Shown: positions 11,620 through 21,701 of the stretch, one piece after another
Position numbering within the stretch: position 1 is the first letter of the stretch
Layout of the letters: each line of letters opens with the position of its first letter
NCBI GenBank assembly: GCA_021904315.1
Contig: CM038922.1
Span: 12,995,347 to 13,059,346, forward strand
Reading direction: 5' to 3'
Source: Sphagnum magellanicum
Taxonomy: Eukaryota > Streptophyta > Sphagnopsida > Sphagnales > Sphagnaceae
DNA length: 64,000 bases
Program-made: the position numbers and the translations under genes
Notes under the pieces: model-generated
The model's database searches: none
What the model was told of the DNA's origin: nothing
What the model saw: only the letters and a program-made list of their open reading frames with translations

Positions 11620-12960
11620 ATTTTTGCTTGGAATAAGGGTGAGCTAGGTTGCTGCACTATTGGGGAACATTTTGTGGATACGCAAGGGTTCCCACCTTGC
11701 AAAGCATCTCCTGGTCGATTATCCTACTGGGAAGAGGTAGAAGTGAAGAGGCAGATTGATGTACTAATCGAATTGGGCAAGATGAAGCCCAGTAGCTCTG
11801 AGTATGCATGTTGGGTAACTCTACCAGTGAAGAAGGATGGGAGCAGGCGTTTTTGTGGCGATTATCGACCACTCAACGCATAGACACGTCAGGATTCATT
11901 TCCAATGCCACTTGTGGAAGATGTGATTAGTCAGCTGGGGAACTCATCATGGTTCACCGCCTTAGACTTGCAGTCTGGCTTCTGGCAAATTCGAATGGCT
12001 CCAGAAGACATGAAGAAGACAACTTTGATCACTAAAACCGGGTTGTATGATTGGACAGTCATGCCATTCAGGCTCAAGAATCAACGAGTACGTTCACCAG
12101 AACTATGTCGGAGGTCTTTAAGGACTTGGGCAGCAACTTCCTGAAAATATTCATTGATGACCTCAATGTGCATAGCGAAAGCTGGGAGGAGCATCTGTAA
12201 CACCTAGGTATAGTGATGCACAAACTCAGGGAAGTAAACCTCAAACTGAACCTAAACAAGTGTTGTTTTGCTACAAAGAGCATTACATTTCTGGACCATG
12301 TCGTTAGTAAGGAGGGCACCAAATCGGATCCTGGCAAGATTGAGGCAGTTTTGCATTTTCCGCCACCTAAGACAGTCACCAATGTCAGGTCGTTCTTAGG
12401 TCTAACATGGTATTACCGAAATTATGTCCGAGGCTATTTGCGAATGGCAGCTCTTCTATTTGAGCTGACCAGAAAGGATGTTAATTTTGTGTGGGATATG
12501 GGTTGTCAACAAGCATTCCAGGAATTGAAGGTAGCTCTGGTTGATGCGCCTATACTCACACGACCTGATTTCAAGAGAGCCTTTTGTTTGGATGTTAACT
12601 GGTCGCCCAGGGGTGTTAGAGCAATACTGTCCCAGAAGGAAGGAAGGTTTGAGAAGGTGGTGGCTTATGCCAGTAAGAGCTTGACAGAAGCCTAGGGAAA
12701 ATTCCATCCCATGGAAGGGGAGTGCTACGCACTAATCTGGGACATCATGCATTTCAGGTAGTACTTGCACATGAATCATTTCATTCTACGCACAGATCAC
12801 AAGCCTCTGGAGTGGTTAGCCACCGTATCCGATGTGCATGGCAGGAGAGGCAGGTGGGTAGACATGTTATAGGATTTCAGCTTCAAGATAATCCACCGAC
12901 TAGGACTCAGGCACACGAATGTCGATGCTTTGAGTAGGAATCCAGTTAGACCAGCCACTG
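11620..12960 (+). pseudogene. Reverse transcriptase and RNase H domains
   Basis: The RT motifs appear in order: WVTLPVKKDGSRRFCGDYR (about 11812-11870, box 2), a TAG at 11881, then FTALDLQSGFWQI (11955-11995), and TVMPF (about 12055). After a frameshift comes the catalytic FIDDL (about 12150). LNLNKCCFATKSITFLDHV (about 12244-12300) is the thumb region. RNase H follows (DAPILTRPDFKRAFCLDVN, about 12545-12600, and RTDHKPLEWL, about 12790-12820). It closes with TNVDALSRNP (about 12915-12945). At least four stops or frameshifts break it. Confidence 0.92.
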
Positions 12961-13554
12961 ATGATGATGACTTCAGTGAAGAAATCCAAGACATTGGAAT
13001 TACTCTGATTGACACACCGAGAGGAGAAGGGGAGTCTCTCTTTGTTCAGATTGGTAAGGAAACAGAATGGTTCGGTGTCAGAAGAAAGGTCAGGGAGTGC
13101 ATATGACACCATGCGTGTTGCTTTGGCATCAACCACTGTAATTATGTTGGCAACCAGTAGCTGTATGTGGTTGACGTTGTTTCAGAAGAAGAGTAGCCTA
13201 AGGAGCTTGGTCCTTGTGAGGCCGAAACTGCAAGAGGAGGTGAGCTTGTGCAGGACGATGATGTGGGAGTGGTGCTGAAAAGAAAGAGGCCCCAATACTA
13301 TGATAGGCAACAGCAATTGGAGCTTGGGTTGGCAGCTCAACAACTATTTGAATTTGGTGAACATGACTTGGTTCCTACAGGTTCCAATGAGGAAGATGAG
13401 TGGGGAGCAGACACAAGGCAGCAAGACATATGGGAGGATGTACCCTGCCTGGATTTACTGCATAAAGGCATGCTACCAGACACTATTGATTATGTGGAAG
13501 CTAGGAGGGCAAGGAAGAGAGTGTTGAACTACCACTAGTAGGATCAATCACTTT

Positions 13555-14699
13555 ATTTCAAAGGGTTACTTGTACCAAGGCCAGAAGAACGCATGGGTCT
13601 AGTGGTTCGAATGCATAAGGACCTAGGGCATTCTGGAGAAGAAAGAACTCTGGCAGAGATATGTAGGAGGTACTTTTGGCACAATCGAACTGAGGATGTG
13701 AAGACTGTTGTGAAGGTATGTCAATAGTGTCAGATGGTGAGAAGGATGAGGAGTATACGCTCGGAAGATGAAGAGTTGAAGAGTATACCTATTTGTGATT
13801 TGTTTCATAGAGTGGCTCTAGACATTGTAGGACCGTTGCTTTAAACCAGGTTAGGAAACAAGTACATTCTAGTGGCCATCGACCACTATTTTAAATGGTG
13901 CGAGGCTAAGGCCGTGGTTGATCATGGTGCTAAGACTGCGGCCAGGTTTCTGGAAGATGACATAATCTGCAGGTATGGTATGGAGTCCCCAAGTTTGTAC
14001 TGATTGATAATGGTGGAGAATGGGCTGCAGAATTTGATGTTATGTGCAAAGACTACGACATCCAACATCAGCACACTGCACCCTAGTGGCCTCAGTGTAA
14101 TGGGATGGCAGAGCGCTTGATCAAGACCATCAAACACGACATTACCGTTCTTGCTGCAGCACCCGAAAGCATAGATTGTTGGGACGAGCATCTGGCTAAG
14201 ATACTGTTTGGATACAGATGTGGGATCCAGTCTAGCACCAAGTTCTCACCCTTCATGATTTTGACTGGTCGCACACCCCGTCTCAGGGCAGACAATTACC
14301 TGCACGGGCTAACTGCTGTAACTGATGACGATGTTGATGTTGAAGTGGCTGCAGCGCAATTTCTGCAGAAAATGAAGCTTATAACGAGCATCCACGAAAG
14401 TGTTTTACTCAATGTGGAACAAGCGCAGCGAAAATAGAAGAGGACCTATGCTACCAGGAAAGGTAAGCATACTTTTGAAGGTCTTGTTGCAGGCGAAACG
14501 ATGGTCAAAATGAAGAAACCATGAAGGAAGAGAGCCTTGGCTGTAAGCTGGGAAGGTCTATACTAATTCATTGGGCAAGCAGATGGAAAGGGGTACTTTG
14601 ATTTTGAAGACGGCAGTCGAGTGTGCATCATCCAGGATGCAGATGGACGCCAATGGGAAAGGCCTCGTAAAGATCTTCAGATCTATCACATTTAGCCAG
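13555..14699 (+). pseudogene. Integrase domain without chromodomain
   Basis: The N-terminal HHCC zinc region is at about 13610-13735 (HKDLGHSGE ... CQ-stop-CQM). The catalytic core has Asp in ALDIVGP (about 13818), Asp in LIDNGGEW (about 14005) and Glu in GMAERLIKTIKH (about 14112). These are the D,D-35-E residues that join element DNA to the host. A C-terminal barrel with VSWEGLY (a decayed GPY/F-type module) and IIQDADGRQWERP ends about 14690, followed by stops. No chromodomain follows. In-frame stops occur at about 13726, 13842 and 14082, and a frameshift lies at about 13985. Confidence 0.92.
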
Positions 14700-14732
14700 A
14701 TTGAGTGAAGTTGAGGGACTCAACTTTTTTTT

Positions 14733-14745
14733 AAGAACGGAGGGG
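14733..14745 (+). promoter_or_regulatory. Polypurine tract
   Basis: AAGAACGGAGGGG lies 7 bp before the 3' LTR. This is the expected place and composition for the plus-strand primer of an LTR retrotransposon. Confidence 0.75.
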
Positions 14746-14752
14746 TTACATA

Positions 14753-15547
14753 TGTGACCGAACAACAAGTCACCTCACTAGTGTGAACACGACATGCTTT
14801 TAAGGTTTGCTTTTTGATTTAATAGCTGTCATTTCCACAGCCAAAATCTCTCCATTACTGCTACGGACGTTGCATGGGGAGGTTTTCTCTCTTTGTGGGC
14901 TATTATGGAGTACAGGGAAGAGGCGCCACCAATGATGCTGGGGGATGGAGCTCTATTGATGAGGGGAGGTGGAAGGAAGGCGGGTGACGAGAGGACAAGA
15001 GGACAGGAGGCGATGGTGAGCAAGAGAGCTAAAAAAGATCCAGACGATGTCATCAGGAAGGTAGATGGGAGATGAAGGAGGACGGACTTGGTAGTAATAG
15101 AGAGTTGTAGAGAGCTACCTAGAGCTATGTAGAGAGCTACCTAGAGCTATGTAGAGAGCTGTTTTGAGAACTTGGCTAGGTGGTTGCAATTTCTTCCGCT
15201 GCACCAGCAACTTGGCCAAGCAGTGTTGTAAGGGCTAGACTTTCATAAGTGTCTAGTCTTTGATGAATACAAGGAAGTTAGAAAGCTTGTGCTCTCTGAA
15301 AATTTTCATGAAAGGCAAGGTGTGAGCTGTGATTTCTGATTGTCTACTCTGTCGATTTGTGGATACATGAACTGTTTCAGTTCAAGGATCTATGTATGCA
15401 AATAGGTGCATTCTGTGATGAGTTTAGCGAGAAAGGGTTAGCGATTTGTGATTTGCCTGAGAAGATCAGCAGAGAGACCACTCTGTTCATGCCCATGCTA
15501 ATAGTCAGAATTGTTGATTTGTCTCAACACCCTCTCTTTTGGTTACA
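14753..15547 (+). repeat. 3' LTR of the Ty3/gypsy element
   Basis: It begins TGTGACCG and ends GGTTACA, giving TG...CA termini. It is 22 bp longer than the 5' LTR because of a short tandem duplication near 15100-15150. The final A is shared with the target duplication, so the end could equally be 15546. Scattered point differences from the 5' LTR (mostly transitions) show the insertion is not recent. Confidence 0.93.
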
Positions 15548-15599
15548 AGAGGTGGTGCATACTATGACTAGCCTTGAAAGATGATGGTACACGGAATAC

Positions 15600-16160
15600 A
15601 CAAGGGGCAAGTGAGTGAATGAGACCGCATGTCAACATTTGGACTCAAAGAGCCCATGGCACCTTAGAAGAAGCTATTAAGCCCCACCCAAAAATAAACC
15701 CCCTTTGGGGACCCCAGGTACCCATACAAGGAGCAACACAAATTAATGTCACCATTTGACTCAAAGGGCCACAGCATCTTAGAAAAAAGCTATTAAGCCC
15801 CACCCCAAAAGAATGCCCTCACGGGGACCCCACAAGAAGAGGAATATGGGGTATTTATACAAGGAGCAACACAAATTGATGTCACCACCATTTGGACTCA
15901 AAGAACCATGCATCTTAGAAAAGGCTATTAAGCCCCACCCGAAAACAATGGCCTTCCGGGGACCCCGAAAAAAAGAGGAATTGGGTATTTATAGAAGAAG
16001 CAACACAAGTTAATGTCACCACCATTTGGACTCAAAATGCCTCACATCTTAGGAAAAGCTATCAATCCCCACCCAAAAAAAAACAGCCTCCTGGGACCCC
16101 CAAAAAAGAGAGGATTTGAGAATCCATACAAGGAGCAACACAAATTATCATCATCATTTT
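15600..16160 (+). repeat. Minisatellite, about 133 bp unit x4 (copy 1)
   Basis: Each unit contains GGAGCAACACAAATTA, then CACCATTTGGACTCAAAG, then CTATTAAGCCCCACCC and GGGGACCCC. The GCAACACAA landmark recurs at about 15730, 15864, 16000 and 16132. A matching array lies at 32380-32920. Open frames across it follow the repeat and are not genes. Confidence 0.85.
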
Positions 16161-16204
16161 GCTCTGGTGATAGGATAGAAACTACTCTAATTTACTGAGG
16201 TTAA

Positions 16205-16680
16205 GATCTGACCATTACCATTCTTCTTTCTTCAACCCATCTTTCAACTTCAATCTCATCAAATTTGCTTGTGAGGGGCAAGCAACCAAGGTTACCAAAT
16301 AGGTCTGAAATAGTATTTTTTGTCCCATTTACTTTCTTCTTTCTTCAACACATCTTTCAACTTGAATCTCATCACAATTGCTTTTGAGGGGGAAAGCAAC
16401 CAAGGTTACCAAGGTTACCAAATACAAAACATATTAGTTTTTGTCCCATTTACTTTCTTCTTTTACAACACATCTTTCAACTTCAATCTCATCACATTTG
16501 CTTGTGAGGGGCAACCAAACAAAGTTACCAAGGTTACCAAATAGGTCTGAAATTATTAGTTTTTGTCTCATTTTACTTTCTCTCTTCTTCAACACATCTT
16601 TCAACTTCAATCTCATCACATTTTCTTTTGAGGGGCAAGCAACCAAGGTTACCAAATACAAAACATATTAGTTTTTGTCC
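16205..16680 (+). repeat. Minisatellite, 107-130 bp unit x4 (copy 1)
   Basis: The unit reads TTCTTCAACACATCTTTCAACTT, CTCATCACATTTGCTT, GAGGGGCAAGCAACCAAGG, TTACCAAATA, then GTTTTTGTCCCATTTAC. Starts lie near 16223, 16335, 16460 and 16590. Copy 2 has about five units (32990-33560). It lies directly upstream of the transporter leader and could affect its promoter, but nothing here proves that. Confidence 0.85.
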
Positions 16681-16931
16681 AACTCGTGGGTAAGGGTCAG
16701 GTATATATGTATTCACATACATACCCACCCTTGACTGGCAGTGAACCCTAAACCCACCACCAAAAAAAAAAAAAAAAAAAACAGAATTCAAGGGACTGGG
16801 TATGTATGTGAATATATATACCCGACCCTTACCCGTGAGTTGGACAAAAGATGTGTTGAAGAAGAAAGAAAGTAAATCCCATCTAGAGTTGTGCATAAAC
16901 AAAATCCCATCAACTTTGTTTATGCACAACT
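16677..16931. repeat. Foldback rearrangement upstream of transporter copy 1 (two nested inverted repeats)
   Basis: Arm one (16677-16731, GTCCAACTCGTGGGTAAGG...) returns inverted at 16797-16845 and continues into an inverted piece of the neighbouring minisatellite (16845-16876). A second hairpin follows: AGTTGTGCATAAACAAA (16887-16903) pairs perfectly with 16915-16931. Copy 2 has none of this. It carries the sequence once, at 33695-33727, followed by about 830 bp that copy 1 lacks. The 33 nt at 16903-16935 are the exact reverse complement of that copy 2 stretch. Confidence 0.85.
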
Positions 16932-17194
16932 GTAGCTCGAGAGGAAGAGGATCATAGTCTTGAACTAGTGTGGTCATCAGAGTAGTGCTCAGGGAGCTGA
17001 AGAAGTAAGCTCCTTGCGCACGAAGATGTGAAGAAGGAGAAGAAGAAGAAGAATCGGTTGGGCGAAAGAGAGAAGTGTTATTGCAGGGAGAGAGTTCTGC
17101 GGAAGAGCACTTGTGTACTACTAGTCGAGAAGAGGAGACTTTCGCAGATCGACAACGTCGTGGTGGTGGTGGTGAAGAGCACCAGCTAGAAGTG

Positions 17195-19158
17195 ATGATG
17201 ACAGTGGGAGAAAGTGGGAGCAACATGGTCGATGCGAACATGAAGATCAATGGAGCGTTGCAGCAGCAAGAGGAGCAGCAGCTCGATTTGATGAAGGTGA
17301 ACTACGGACTCAACAACGGATTGCCAGTGGAAGCAGGCGAGAACAAGGCTGAGCATGAGGACCTGGAGACGAAGATCGGGAGCACGGAGATGAAGGACGA
17401 CGAGAAGTTGACGATGGTGAGGATCTTGAGCGTGTCGCACAATAGACGTGCACTTCTCAGTGCAGTCCCGACACTCACACTCGGCATCATGGGCGGGTAA
17501 ACAAAAACCTTGCTTTCTTCTCCTCCTCCTCCTCCTCCTCAGAGCTTCTTGAGCTCCATGGCGAATTCGCTGCTTGTGTGTACTACCGTCGGTTGCTGTC
17601 GGTCTCTTGCGTCGCGAGATAGCGCAAGCTCTCAAGCTTGACATGTGATGGTGATATTGAGGAGAGTGGAGAGAGTGTGTGACTACTGTGCATGCAGGGC
17701 GGTGTTGCCAGTGTCGTGGGCGTTCAGTGTGACGGGCGTTGTGTGCGGGATTGTGATCATGGTGGTGGTTGCAGCAGCCAATGCTTACACCAGCGACATG
17801 CTGCTGCGTCAAGCGCATCACACTGGTAGCACGGATTACGAGTCCCTTGCTCTTGTGACTGGCGGCCGCTGGTGGAAGGTACTATGGTTTCGAGCTTCAG
17901 AATCTTCTTCGCCACCTTCTTTGCTCTTGTCTTCGTCTTCTTCTTCTTCGCATTGCACCTCGGATTGTTTCCCTTCTTCTACGCTCTTGTCTTCGTCTTG
18001 TTTTTGCAATCTTCTTCGCTTCTTGCGAAGAATTGCGAGGTAGATGTTGAAGAAAAGCATGAGAGTAGAACATGATGATGATGCGAGAGGTTGACATGAG
18101 GTCCGTTGCAATTGTATCGTGCAGTTGACGACGGAGATCAGCATTGTGGTGTTGCTGGTGGGGACGATTGTGGGAGGAACTGCGCAAGTGGGAGAAGCGG
18201 CAGCGATAGGATTGACGAGCATCTGGGCGAACACATCCGCGGTCTTCACGTCAGGGAGTGGACGCTTGCTCATGGCCATCGCTACCGTCTTCATCATCGC
18301 TCCTCTCTGCTTAGTGCGCCGTCTTCGTCAGGTATATATATATTCATTCCTTCCTGCCTGCCTGCACATCATCTTCTTTCATCATTCTTGCAGCTTGTTG
18401 CACTCACAGAATATTTGATGAGAGAGAGAAATCCATGGAGAAAAAAATCTTGCAAACCTTGCTCTGGTTTGCAACCTTTTTGCTCCAGTTTTCCATGCCC
18501 TATTTTCTCGATTGCTAGAGAAACTGCAAGGGTTTCTCACCAAGATTTTTTCAGACATAGCTAGAGCATCTCTGAAGCCTGAGCTCAGGTGAACTGGAAA
18601 GAGAGATCTGCAGGAGGAGGGAGAGATCAATGCAGTGATGAGAAGAAGAGTCCATCAGAGCTTGAATGCAAAGCTCCTCATCCTATAGAGTTTGTGCTCA
18701 TCAGAGCTTGGAATGGAAGAAGAAGTCTGTAGAGAAGACTGGAAAAGTTCATCATCATCTAGCTCTGTGCCATGAGAGCTTGAGTGTAGAGAAGAATGGA
18801 AAATTCCGTGAGAAGCTCAGCATATAGAGTTGTTCCATGAGAGCTTGAATGTATGGAAAGACTGGGAAAGCTCATCATCTAGATCAGTTGTGCCATGAGA
18901 GCTTGAATGTAGGGAAGACTGGAAAAGCTCATCATGTAGAGTTGTGGCATTGGAGCTTGAAATGGAAGAAGAAGAAAAAGAAGGGGGTGGTGTAGGCAAG
19001 ACTAGAGAAAAGCTTGTCATCATCTATCTAGTGAAGTACACGCATGGGTGTTTTTGGTTTTGTTTCAGTTCTTTTAACAATTGTTGATGGGAGAAGATGA
19101 ACAGTTCATAATGCAAATGAAGAATCATCCAAATTGCAGTCTTGGGCGAGGACCATAA
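17195..19158 (+). pseudogene. Truncated amino-acid transporter (exons 1-3 only), SLC38/AVT-like, copy 1
   Basis: Exons are 17195-17496, 17698-17878 and 18125-18331, with GT-AG borders and phases (2, 0, 0) identical to copy 2. They encode the hydrophilic N-terminus and the first few membrane segments (IMGGAVLPVSWAFSVTG, then ISIVVLLVGTIVGG). No stop or frameshift occurs in these 230 codons. Only a few residues differ from copy 2 (for example AQ preceded by T not I; WANTS for WPNTP). Homology stops at 19104-19106, just as exon 4 should begin. The intron 3 acceptor AG survives, so splicing would add 17 foreign residues and a TAA at 19156. Without exons 4-8 it cannot be a working transporter. Confidence 0.88.
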
Positions 19159-19383
19159 AATTCGCAGTTTTTCGGGCAAGTGTCAAGACGCATCGTGTTT
19201 GAGAGCGTCTGTGTGAGAGAGAGAGGAAGAGAAGAGAAGAGAAGAGGTTGATGCATTTGCATTGAGGTTGTTGTGAATGGATTTCTGAGAAACTCGTTGT
19301 TTAGTTTGATTCCCGTGAGCAAGTGAGTGAGTTTTGCTCGGAAAAATTGCGATCTTGGGTTGTTTTCGTGGGTTGTTGTTGTT

Positions 19384-19600
19384 GTTGCGATCGACGTTAC
19401 GATCGAGGTTTTGCGCAAAGGTTGCGATCTTTGCGTTGTGTTCGTGTGTCGTCGTTCTTGTTGCGACCGAAGTTGCGATCGAGATTTTGCGACCTTTGTG
19501 TTGTATTCTTGTGTGTGTGTGTTGTTGTTGTTATTGCGATCGAACTTACGATCGAGATTTTGTGCAAAACTTGTGATTTTTTGTGTGGTGGTGGTGCGTG
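19384..19600 (+). repeat. About 75 bp x3 repeat in the leader/promoter of the lectin gene
   Basis: TTGCGATCGA-type starts at 19384, 19461 and 19534 head units containing GTTRCGATCGAGRTTTTG and a GTTGTTGTT/GTGTGTGT tail. The unit is GC-richer than its surroundings and CGATCG-rich. It ends about 90 bp before the lectin ATG, so it is probably in the 5' leader or core promoter. A function is not shown. Confidence 0.7.
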
Positions 19601-19684
19601 CGTGCGTGCGTGTCTTTCGTTTTTTATTTAACGCAAATGTTGCAATCTTTGTGTTGCGGTTGCGTGCTTCAAGGTTTTTTCAGG

Positions 19685-21701
19685 ATGTATAGTGGAAGGG
19701 AGAATGCGTATGAGGGGGAGGAGTCGGAGGGGCATCATCATCACCATCATCATCACCATTATCATCACCATGAGCGTGAAGAATCCGAGGAATATCAGCG
19801 CCGGCCGCCATATGGTAGTGAGTTCGAGCCCAGGAGGGGTTATGCCCAGGAAGAACTTGTCGCTCCGGCTCCTTGCGGATACAGACCCCCAGTTCATGAG
19901 TATGGAGGAGGTCCTTATGAGGAAGGTGAGAGACCAGCTGGGTTTGGTGATACCACCTCTACTCATCATCGCAAGCACGATGCTCAGTAGTGTTGTTCTT
20001 CTCTGTTCCTCCTTTTCTTTCTTTGGGAATCCTGAGGACTTGGTGATTTGCTGAAGAGGAAGATGACGATAACATCAGTGAGAACTACTTTTGGTTTTTG
20101 TCTGATGGGAATCTGATTCAGTTCATTGTGGTGCAATGTAGGTGGTCCTTATGGGACAGTTCTGCACCAAAACTCTCCATATGCCCATGCACCTCCACCG
20201 CCACCACCGCCACCAGTCCACAGAGGTGGAGAAGAGCAGCAGCGCCATCACAGGGTGGACATACCTGGGCGCTTGGTGAGAATCTTCTGCAAAGCTAACC
20301 CTAATTTTCACGTGTCTGTGCGACCCGGGAAAGGAGTTGTTATGGCTCCTTTCAATCCTCATGATGAATATCAGGTATGTCCATCCTTTGAAACATGGCC
20401 ATCTCTCTCCCTCTCTCTCGCTCTCTATCTCTCTCTTACACACACACACACACAAGCACACGAAGAGGCACATCTTTGTTTTTCATTTGCAGTTTGGAGA
20501 AGGTGCGAGTTCACAGAAGACTCGATCTTCTTCTGCTGCTCTTTCTTTCTGGAACTTTTTTGCTCTCATCCGGAATGCAAGCGTCGAAGACTATAATGAT
20601 GCACTTCACTTTGTGAAAATGATTTTATTTGTGTAAAAAAGCTGAAGCAGATTTGGTGCATGTGAAGCTTGTTCCTAGGGTTTCTAGTTAGGGTTCTATC
20701 TAGTAGTATATTTTTGCAGTCGCATGGGTATGCATTTCATTTCTTTCTTTCAATCTTGTAGTGTTGATTGGAAGGCAGACAGTTGAGGGAAGGATTTTGA
20801 GAGAGTTGTGTTGGACACTCTGCTGCTTGTGGGAGTTAGGTGTGGGTGAAGGAGGAAAGTATGGGCACGAGAGTGAAGGATTCAACAGGCTTGCCAGCAT
20901 TTGCTCTTGTTAACAAAGCTACAGGTCAAGCTCTGCGACATGCACCTGCAGACGTGGAGCAGGTAAAAACATTTGGACAATCTATTGCAACAACATGTGC
21001 AACCATTTGATCCATGCTGTGAGGATTTCAGATTGTGTGGTTTTGTGGCATGAAATGTGGGAGGATACTGATCTGCATTGCAACATGTGTGAGACTTGGG
21101 TCCAGACTGTCCCATAAGGAGCTACATTGCAGAGACTTGGGTCCACACTTTGAGGATTCAGTTTGTCTAGTCTTGTAGCACAAAAATATGTAAGAAGACT
21201 GACATTGGCTTCTGTTGAAAGTACTTGTCCTTAAAGAACAAAAGGTGACGTTGATGAAGAGTAATGGTCTGACACTTTGTGAGTGACTCTCACAAGGTTA
21301 TGACTACACATTGTTTGCCTTACCTTCAAAACATTGTTTTGTGAGGATTTCTCTGCAAATTTCCCTAGATATGACCAGGAAAGGAGCTTGATTTGCACTG
21401 GAACATCATGTTATTGTGCTGGTTTTTTATTCACATGCTCCAACCAGAGATGATTGCATTTTGGCAGGTGTTGCTTGCCGACTTTCAACTCAGGGTCCAG
21501 GATGAGAGTCTGCTGTGGTCGCAGAGTGAGGATGTGGGCGAAGGCTATCATTGTATCCGCATGGTTAACAAGATCACGTCCAATCTGGATGCTCTGCGGG
21601 GTGACAAAAATTCTGATGGTGTGAAAGATGGGACGCCTGTTATCCTCTTCGAATGGAAGAAGCAAGAGAATCAAGTCTGGAAAATCATTCCTGCTTGGTA
21701 A
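19685..21701 (+). CDS. EULS3-like lectin (Euonymus-lectin/ricin-B-like domain), four exons
   Basis: This is a nucleocytoplasmic carbohydrate-binding protein of the EUL family. Its Arabidopsis member EULS3 is linked to stress and abscisic-acid responses. Exons are 19685-19925, 20142-20374, 20840-20962 and 21468-21701 (phases 1, 0, 0; all GT-AG), giving 276 aa. Residues 1-80 are disordered, with a His run (17-29). Residues 81-123 are Gly/Pro-rich (eight Pro at 98-105). The EUL domain spans about 126-275, with RIFCKANPNF, FALVNKATGQALRHAP, LLWSQSEDVGEGY, IRMVNKI, DGTPVILFEW and a QVWKIIP end, matching the family's lectin fold. There is no signal peptide, as expected for S-type members. The ATG is the first in frame after the GC-rich leader. 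An ATG-free extension upstream is open but not needed. Confidence 0.93.

Larger units (their letters stand above)
6716..15551 (+). mobile_element. Ty3/gypsy LTR retrotransposon, degenerate, with 5 bp target duplication AAGAG
   Basis: This is a full-length but dead element. It has a 5' LTR (6721), an initiator-Met tRNA primer site, an upstream leader ORF, gag, protease, reverse transcriptase, RNase H, integrase, a polypurine tract and a 3' LTR (to 15547). The order RT-RH-IN defines Ty3/gypsy (Metaviridae type). No chromodomain is seen after the integrase, so it belongs to the non-chromovirus side. AAGAG at 6716-6720 and 15547-15551 flank it, and the empty site AAGAG-GTGGTGC survives at 32314 in copy 2. 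Stops and frameshifts occur in every domain, so it can move only if supplied in trans. A solo LTR interrupts gag. Confidence 0.95.
1..19106 (+). repeat. Segmental duplication, copy 1 (truncated at its right end)
   Basis: The block is collinear with copy 2 (about 25881-36759) except where the Ty3 element 6721-15547 interrupts it. Matching landmarks include 44 with 25923 (unknown ORF), 1932 with 27811 (transposase Asp), 4145 with 30025 (minisatellite), 6720 with 32318 (retroelement target), and 17195 with 34819 (transporter start). Identity ends at 19104-19106, within 2 bp of the intron 3/exon 4 boundary of the transporter. The left edge lies outside the window. The transporter end is more alike (3 differences in 302 bp of exon 1) than the transposon end (6 differences in 117 bp from 44). 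Confidence 0.93.

Noticed and set aside
15600..16160. CRISPR-like regular repeats
   Set aside because: The unit is about 133 bp with no unique spacers, in a plant nuclear context. It is an ordinary minisatellite.
17186..17821. 211-codon minus-strand frame (and 34810-35439 in copy 2)
   Set aside because: Antisense shadow of transporter exons 1-2. The open length comes from the codon use of the sense strand.
19323..19692. Cys/Val-rich frames before the lectin ATG
   Set aside because: They arise from the 75 bp CGATCG/GTT repeat. The lectin frame needs no upstream extension.
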